A DNA stretch of 64,000 nt from Pholiota molesta. Lineage: Eukaryota; Basidiomycota; Agaricomycetes; Agaricales; Strophariaceae. Below are positions 57,775-64,000 of this stretch, piece by piece. How positions within the stretch are numbered: position 1 is the first letter of the stretch; each line of letters begins with the position of its first letter. Below the pieces are notes generated by a model. The model was given only the letters and a program-made list of their open reading frames with translations. It made no database searches and was not told the DNA's origin. The DNA lies in NCBI GenBank assembly GCA_014925825.1, contig JACGCK010000003.1, forward strand, positions 372,001 through 436,000, written 5' to 3'. A program made the position numbers and the translations under genes.

Positions 57775-58061
57775 ATTATTTCTTGTTCTCTTGGTTTCTA
57801 AGTTCACTCGATTCGACTGTTTCGACGTTTATAATTCGTGAACAATATTGTTGTATGATGCAATGTAGCGCTGACCGCCGTAAAATTCCCCGTAGTCAAA
57901 ATTTGGTCAAAATTCCCTTCGAGCTGTACTACTTATAACTTGACTATAACCGTTCTGGATGCAATTACGTCGTATTACATAATCCATTTACAGCCTCCCT
58001 CCGATTGTCGTTCCGAAGCCGGTTCTGTTCTCTGTTCTTCACCAACCTCTATACTCTCACC

Positions 58062-59868
58062 ATGTCGGCGTTGAGCTTTGCAAGACAGGCTTTCGGTAGG
58101 GAGAAGCCGCATGTTCGTGGACCTATTCCATAACGCGTTCTTATTTGACATTTGGTGGCCTAGTCCTCATCACCGATTGGGTCGATATCCTCACATCCAT
58201 CAGCATTCAAGAGGAGGCATACGATGGGTGATTACCAGATCTTGACCCTGAATTTTATATTGTCGCTTACGCCTATATCTTATCTAGAATACCAGAACTT
58301 GTAGATTCAATCAACTTGCAGGCGTCGGGGTATGTTCCGTCGATATAGGACCAGGTTGAACGCTCAGTAGCCCCTTATTTGCAGTCCGGCAGAGGCATCG
58401 CGCGCTCTTCGAAAGAAACTCAAGCATGGAAATCCGCACCAACAATACAGATCCTTGGTGGTATGTGATTCTCGATGTCAGTAGCTCCTTGCATTCTAAA
58501 ACCCGTCGTATGACCACAGCTTCTGAAGGCGTTGGTAGAGAATTGTGGACAGAAATTTCAAAGTGGGCTATTTATGCATCGCCTTCAGATCGCACTGTGC
58601 TAACAACAGCGAAGGTACTTTTGCCGATGGACATATGATCGACGCATTGAAAATTATCGGCAACGACTCTAATTCTGACAGACGGGTGAAAAAGAAAATG
58701 ACTTTGGTGCTCGCCGCTTGGAGAGACCAGTACAAAGATGACCCCTCTATGTCCGTCACTGCTGGCCTCTATAGACAGTGTCTGGGTTCCGGCAGGCAGG
58801 TTGGCACACAAGAGCTCGCCCATTTGATGGGGGTTGATCTAGCGGCAGAGGAAAAGAAGAAAGCAGAGGCCAAGGCGGCTAAGGCCAAATTCAAGCTGGC
58901 CGAGAGGGAAGCTAAGGAAAGAAGGGAATCGCGGGCGAAGAAAGAGACCCAGGATGCAAATAAGAAGAAGAGAGTGCCCTTCAGCTTCGAGAAAGTGCGC
59001 ATTTTCTTGATACCATCGTTTTGTCGAAACCATCTGATAGGGAGATTTAGGATAAACCCAAAGTTTTAGCGAGTATTGTGGAGGCATCCAGGCAACAAGT
59101 AATTTGCAGAATGCCATTACAGTCAGTTATGTTTACCGAAATCCGAGGCAATCAAATGCTGATATCTGTATTCCTAGCTGGTTAATCTTGAGACCGATAG
59201 CCTAGAACTAATGAACGCGTCCAAGAATGTCTTGCAAAAGCCAAACAAGCCAGAAGACCCGTTGTGCGCTATATCCAGGTACCTTGTTCAATAATTTCTA
59301 TTATCCAGAGAAGTTATTGATTAGACGATGAAAGTTGGTAGAAAATGAAGACGTTATTGGAACACTTATAGCGACAAATGACCGAATCATGTCCGTATTG
59401 GAAATGTACGATCAACTTTTGGCATCTAGCCAGCCAACCGACGACTCTACTGCCGGCGTTGCGTCAGCACTCGCTGCCACCAACATTAGTTCGCCGGACA
59501 GTGCCGCCTCAGGAATCCTTCGGTATAAAGGAAAGGAACGCAATGCAACACCTGTGGATATACATCCCGACTTAGAGGACCTAAATTTCGGTGCATTAGG
59601 ACAGGCTTCCAACAATTTACCCCCTCCTTTAAGGCCCAATGCCCTCTCAGACGACGGATATGATGAGGAAACACCCGACCATCGTGGCACGTTATCCGAC
59701 TTCAGCGACTATGAATCGTCCGACGAGGAGACTCATAAGGCCAACGCCGGCGCTTCTTCGAAACGAAACTACGTGACTGTTTCGGACGACGAAGAGGCGA
59801 CTGTTCCATCAGGAAGTAAACGCCAGGTCGAAGCAGATCCCTTTGCAGACCCTTTTGCAGACAAGTGA
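58062..59868 (+). CDS. LSB5-like VHS/GAT adaptor protein
   Basis: Resembles yeast Lsb5, a cytoplasmic endocytic adaptor linked to actin and ubiquitin. From ATG 58062 (MSALSFARQAFG) the VHS domain reads ITDWVDILTSISIQEEAYDG, IPELVDSINLQASGP, ASRALRKKLKHGNPHQQYRS, LLKALVENCGQKFQ, and DALKIIGNDSNSDRRVKKKM. A long Lys/Glu/Ala coiled coil follows. The GAT-like part has KPKVLASIVEAS, NAITLVNLETDS, ECLAKAKQARRPVVRYIQ and LVENEDVIGTLIATNDRI. The acidic tail ends DPFADPFADK, with DPF motifs of the kind that bind clathrin-adaptor ears. Two frame breaks lie in the GAT part: near 59088 (CC, CCC expected) and 59206 (AA, AAA expected). Stop 59866-59868. Confidence 0.82.
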
Positions 59869-60160
59869 CTGGAAATTGTAATATCCGTGGAATCCGAAAC
59901 CAGCTGTGTCTGGTGTATTGATTACTCAAGATGGCTGTAGCCAACGCAATTGGACTATGTTCTTGGAGTGATGCTCGTTATATATCCAAAATTGGAGATT
60001 TTGGACGTGCAGTATGTATACTAATCTATATGGATGGAAATTCTTTGTGGCCCTTGCATGTATATGTGTTTGTTGAATCACACGAGTTCGTTATAGCGGA
60101 TATATGAGCTATCTAGATAATAATTATTTGATATTTTGCCCTTTATGCGTCAGAACGCTC

Positions 60161-61751
60161 TCAATCTGATGCATCATCCCACTGTACGATATTTCGTTGT
60201 TTTGAACCAATCCAAAATGGTTTGAGCGACCGCGGCAGGCGGATGGCAAGAAGTTTGCCTTCATCGTTGAAGACAGCACCGTTTTCCAGGAGTGCGATGA
60301 TAAGGCGGGGAATAGCCGCTGCGGTGCCATTCAGAGTATGAGCAAAGGGAAGTCGTGTTACCGACGAGTCGGAGGCATTCCCTTGCGGTCGATAGCGAAC
60401 ATGCAAGCGTCGAGCCTGGTAATCTGTGCAGTTGGACAATGAGGATACTTCTCCCCAGCTTCCACGGCCAGGCATCCATGCTTCGATATCATATTTTCGA
60501 TATGCACTCGCGCCTAGTTCCTCGGTAGGCATATCCAGAACTCTGGAGAGACAATCATTGGATGCTGACGTTTATTTGAGACGCAAATCTTACCTGAGAG
60601 GTAGATTTAATCCATTGAGAATTGATTTCTGGACAAACAACATGTCTTCCATCATCGTGTCACTTGAGTCTTCGGCTGTAACTGCGAATAGTTCTACTTT
60701 TGTAAACTGGTGGACTCTGTATAGTCCACGAGTGTCTGCTGACCGAGCTCCTGCTTCTGAACGGAACGCATGTCCAATACCGACAACTTTGAGAGGTAAA
60801 TTTAGTGATGAGTATACTTTGTTGGCGAATGACCCTGCTAGAGGAATTTCAGATGTGCCAGACAGGATGAGCTCCGGAGAAGAGAGGTGCGTCGGGGTGA
60901 TATGGTACATATGCGACACCGGAGGGTCGGTGTCGTCACGCGGCTGGAACCCGCACCGAACAGCAATATCGGATCGGACAACATCAGGTGTTGTTACTGG
61001 AGTAAAGCCATGTGCAATGGCGATTGACATGGCGTAATTCGTCAACGCGAGCTCAAGCAGGGCGGCCTCATTCTGTAGGAAGTACCACGAGGATCCTGTA
61101 ACCGTTGAGCCACTCTTGAGATCGAGCAGTCCAAAATGCTCACAGACAGTCACGTGGTCGCGTTTCGGATCGGCGGGGAGAGGAGCAGGTCCGTGGGTCG
61201 ACAGCGTTACTGCTGCAGATTCGGGACCAAGAGGGGATTGGGGGTGGGTGTCATTAGGCAGGGAAAGGGCGGAAAGGAGGCAAATTTGTTCCGCTGCATC
61301 CAGTTTCGCCTCTAGTTCCTTTACTTCTGCCTTGAGCCTTGAAGCCTCCGCCAGCGCCTCTCCTCGTTCAGCGTCATTTTCACTACGTCGAACCCGCTCT
61401 CCTATAGCTGAGCGAAAATTGCGCTTAGCATTCAGCTCCGTTGATATCCGCTTGCATTCGGCATAGTTTCGTGCGACGGAGGCAGCAGTATCATGTGGGA
61501 TCTTGGCTTTGCGGTTGAGCGCATTTAGCGACTTTGAGGTAATATTCTCGGAAATGTTGCGATAATCAAGCCTAGGCTGCGGTAGGTCGCTAGTGGGGAG
61601 TTTGGTAGAATATGCGCATCTGCAAATTCTCCTGCCTCAAGCCAAGCGTCAACGATAACACTAAATGTGTGAGAGAAGAATGAGTACCAGTATAAGTGTT
61701 GTCAATTAAAGAGCTAATGGCTCTATGGGATGAACGCGTTCGTGACCACAT
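60161..61751 (-). CDS. Seryl-tRNA synthetase, mitochondrial
   Basis: Class II synthetase charging tRNA-Ser. From ATG 61751-61749 the leader [15 protein letters not shown] is Arg/Ser-rich and amphipathic, typical for mitochondrial import, with CAYSTKLP just after it as a possible cleavage region. The first intron is 40 nt. The N-terminal coiled-coil arm ([33 protein letters not shown]) is followed by [20 protein letters not shown] and the class II motifs: [12 protein letters not shown]; motif 2 [41 protein letters not shown]; and motif 3 THLNG-type [20 protein letters not shown]. Stop at 60161. This is the organellar form rather than the cytosolic one, judged by leader and length. Confidence 0.93.
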
Positions 61752-61993
61752 TAAAGGCCCAGGTATTTCGGATAATATTTGTTGTAATTGTAGTTTGTGG
61801 AACAGTAGATTCGAATTTCGTTGGGTGCAGTCGGAGGCAAAATTCCACTTTGGTGACCATGGCGTTCAGTCCCTGCCGTTATTTGATGCAAAGGCTTCTG
61901 CCAAACATCGCCTGTCGCGGTGTGACCAATCGTGACATAGCGCGTTTGATCACAACCTCACTCTCCTCCTACCTGACGCAACACCTGCTCGCT

Positions 61994-63399
61994 ATGAATA
62001 AAGCAGCAGAGATACCTTATGAACTTCCTTGGTAGTTAATTTATACAGAAAACGATAGCTTATACTAAACATCAAATTTTAGGGTTGAAAAATACCGTCC
62101 AATGATGCTAGATGATATTGTTGGCAACCAAGACACTATTGAACGCCTGAAGGTCATCGCTCGCGATGGGAATTGCCCTCATATCATCATATCTGTAAGT
62201 CATATTATTCTTATAGCATCAGATATAGCTTACAGGAGTAGGGCCTCCCTGGTATCGGAAAAACGACGAGCATTCATTGCCTCGCTCACCAGCTATTGGG
62301 AGACGCATATAAGGAAGGTGTGCTAGAGCTGAACGCGTCTGATGAGCGGTACGTCTTGTGCTGTTGTCTCAATACGTCATTTAATGGACTATTAGTGGTA
62401 TAGACGTTGTACGAGGGAAAATTAAGGCATTTGCCCAAAAGAAAGTAACGCTGCCACCTGGTCGGCATAAGATCGTCATCCTTGATGAAGCCGATAGGTA
62501 AACTCCATCCCGCTGAATTATTTTTGCCTTGCTAATTTCTTGCAGTATGACTCCAGGAGCTCAGCAAGCACTGCGTCGCACAATGGAAATCTTCTCAAAT
62601 ACAACGCGCTTCGTTTTTGCCTGTAACATGAGCAACAAAATCATTGAACCCATACAGAGTCGATGCGCGATTTTAAGATATGCAAAGCTAAGAGATGAGG
62701 AGATTTTAAAGCGGTTGATCGAAATTTGCGACATGGAAAAGGTGCGTGGCTCTTATTTCTTCGCTGCAGCGCATGAACTCATAAAGTTTCCACAAGGTTG
62801 AGCGAAATGACGACGGTCTGACCGCTCTTATATTTACATCAGAGGGTGACATGCGTCAAGCAATCAATAACTTGCAATCCACCCATTCAGGATTCGGTTT
62901 CGTCTCAGGAGATAATGTCTTCAAAGTTTGCGATCAACCACATCCTATCATCATTCAATCAATGATACGCGCTTGCATAAAATCAGATATCGATACAGCA
63001 GTGGAGAAGCTGAATGACTTATGGACTCAAGGATACAGTGCTGTTGATATTGTTGTTACGATTTTCCGAGTGGTGAAAACCTTCGACGAGTAAGCAACTC
63101 TGAACCGTCTTGTTTGGTCTACATTCAAACGCCTTATAGGATGCCCGAATATACCAAACTAGAATATATCAAGGTGCGTGACTTTCTTTTGTCCTATTTG
63201 ATTGGAGGGCATAATTAACAATGTTCCAGGAAATTGGATTCACCCACATGCGTATCCTCGAAGGAGTAGGCACACTCGTCCAGCTTGCTGGTCTTGCTTC
63301 TCGCCTTTGCAAAGTGGTCAGTCAAAATACTTTCTTTCTATCTAGAACGTTAGACAATTAACGCTTGAATTGAAGCACATGAAGCAAGATCCAGCATAA
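61994..63399 (+). CDS. RFC4: Replication factor C subunit (yeast Rfc4, human RFC2)
   Basis: AAA+ subunit of the clamp loader that places PCNA on DNA. Starts [13 protein letters not shown] at 61994, then [19 protein letters not shown]. Walker A is [20 protein letters not shown], close to the yeast Rfc4 form GMPGIGKTT, and needs an intron ending at GAGTAG (about 62240). [15 protein letters not shown], Walker [13 protein letters not shown], the sensor region [20 protein letters not shown] (SRC motif), and [20 protein letters not shown] all match. The last exon is a short piece ending HMKQDPA and TAA at 63397-63399. About eight introns. The gene diverges from the mitochondrial SerRS gene across 242 bp. 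Confidence 0.95.
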
Positions 63400-63826
63400 C
63401 ATTTCCTCATCTTATCCGATTTGAGGACCACACCGGCAGCATTGCAGGATTCGGCCAGGGCTAGTGTCAAGGCTTCTTTTCCATGAAAGAGCATTGATTA
63501 ACTCTTCTGGTTGCATTCCGCCCTTCGTAATCAGCCATTGCTTTGAAATTTACCATGTAGCTATAACTTATTACCGGTTTGTATTTTATAATTCGATTAC
63601 GCATATCGAACACGTCAATGAACACACTCCAAATGCTCATGTCTATACATGTTGAGCAAAATGCTTCTGCCAGGCCATGTCCTTCACATGCGGCATCGGC
63701 GTTTCGGGGATGACAAATACGGCAGTCATCCTTTGACTCATCTTATCAATCTCAATGTCATCTTTTTCCCGCTGTTTTCTGTAAAATCATGAAGGAAGCT
63801 CTAGCTTTCATGCTCACTCCTCAACG
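63400..63826. other. Intergenic region RFC4-CFD1
   Basis: 427 bp with the RFC4 3' end and the CFD1 promoter. Not coding by composition; short + frames are Thr/His/Cys-rich chance frames. Confidence 0.5.
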
Positions 63827-64000
63827 ATGGCACTTCAAGAGACAGCGGTGACACGGCGTTTGCATAATGTCAAACACATCATATTAGTTTTGGCAGGCAA
63901 AGGGGGAGTGGGCAAGTCGTCAGTCTCGACTCAGTTGGCCCTGAACCTGTACAACTCTTCACCGAATGCAAAGGTCGGCATCCTTGATGTTGACCTTACG
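63827..64000 (+). CDS. CFD1: Cytosolic Fe-S scaffold P-loop NTPase (partial)
   Basis: First 58 codons of a Mrp/NBP35-family ATPase, cut by the window edge. Starts [20 protein letters not shown] and contains the deviant Walker [21 protein letters not shown] (KGGVGKS with the signature lysine), then VGILDVDLT, the A' motif. The absence of an N-terminal cysteine cluster before the P-loop separates CFD1 (human NUBP2) from NBP35. With NBP35 it assembles 4Fe-4S clusters for cytosolic and nuclear proteins. Start ATG 63827-63829 is the one just ahead of the conserved region. Confidence 0.92.
   Translation, partial: MALQETAVTRRLHNVKHIILVLAGKGGVGKSSVSTQLALNLYNSSPNAKVGILDVDLT

Noticed and set aside
62245..62290. 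Possible Walker A loss in RFC4 (the plain frame reads through as non-family sequence)
   Set aside because: Choosing the later acceptor GAGTAG restores GLPGIGKTT, as in yeast Rfc4, so no frame break is needed.

Overview
The window is nuclear DNA of a filamentous basidiomycete, most likely an Agaricomycete. Genes are close together on both strands and cut by many 40-70 nt GT-AG introns with CTGAC/CTAAC-like branch sites. Several families are typical of mushrooms, such as the secreted 'ribosomal protein S17-labelled' family and proteins with a single C-terminal membrane segment. I find no rRNA, tRNA, CRISPR array or intact transposon. All models were spliced by eye; junctions are firm where a conserved protein runs through them and approximate elsewhere.

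Layout. 0.4-12 kb: a membrane protein, a peroxisomal CoA ligase (-), Mediator subunit MED7, a BCL7-like protein, an unresolved 0.9-kb stretch, an Lnt-like carbon-nitrogen hydrolase and two unknown genes. 12-17 kb: one very large disordered protein (-). 17-27.7 kb: purine enzyme ADE5,7, an ankyrin/CCCH zinc-finger protein (-), a GpsA-type glycerol-3-phosphate dehydrogenase (-), the Golgi SNARE SED5 and nucleolar NOP6 (-). 28-39 kb: a disordered protein (-), an MGST3-like MAPEG protein (-), the ribosome-assembly WD protein RRB1, an unknown helical protein (-) and TFIID subunit TAF1. 39.7-43.2 kb: the pH regulator PacC/Rim101 (-) and myosin regulatory light chain (-). 43-53.5 kb is gene-poor and holds two related AYR1-like reductases (-) and a secreted Ala/Thr-repeat protein (-). 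53.5-64 kb: a PLC-like phosphodiesterase, UTP11 (-), a FAR1-domain protein, an LSB5-like VHS/GAT adaptor, mitochondrial seryl-tRNA synthetase (-), replication factor C subunit RFC4 and the 5' end of CFD1.

The genes are mostly unrelated housekeeping functions, with no metabolic cluster or defence island. Themes that recur are ribosome assembly (NOP6, RRB1, UTP11), polymerase II transcription (MED7, TAF1, BCL7-like) and vesicle traffic (SED5, LSB5-like).

The most interesting signals are three. First, ten GCCAAG hexamers, the PacC target sequence, lie within 350 bp directly upstream of the PacC gene and suggest dense autoregulation. Second, about a dozen single-base frame breaks, nearly all explained by one base missing from a short homopolymer, cluster in five genes of the 28-59 kb part; either the assembly has deletions there or several genes are decaying. 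Third, the glycerol-3-phosphate dehydrogenase is of bacterial GpsA type and carries a possible mitochondrial leader.
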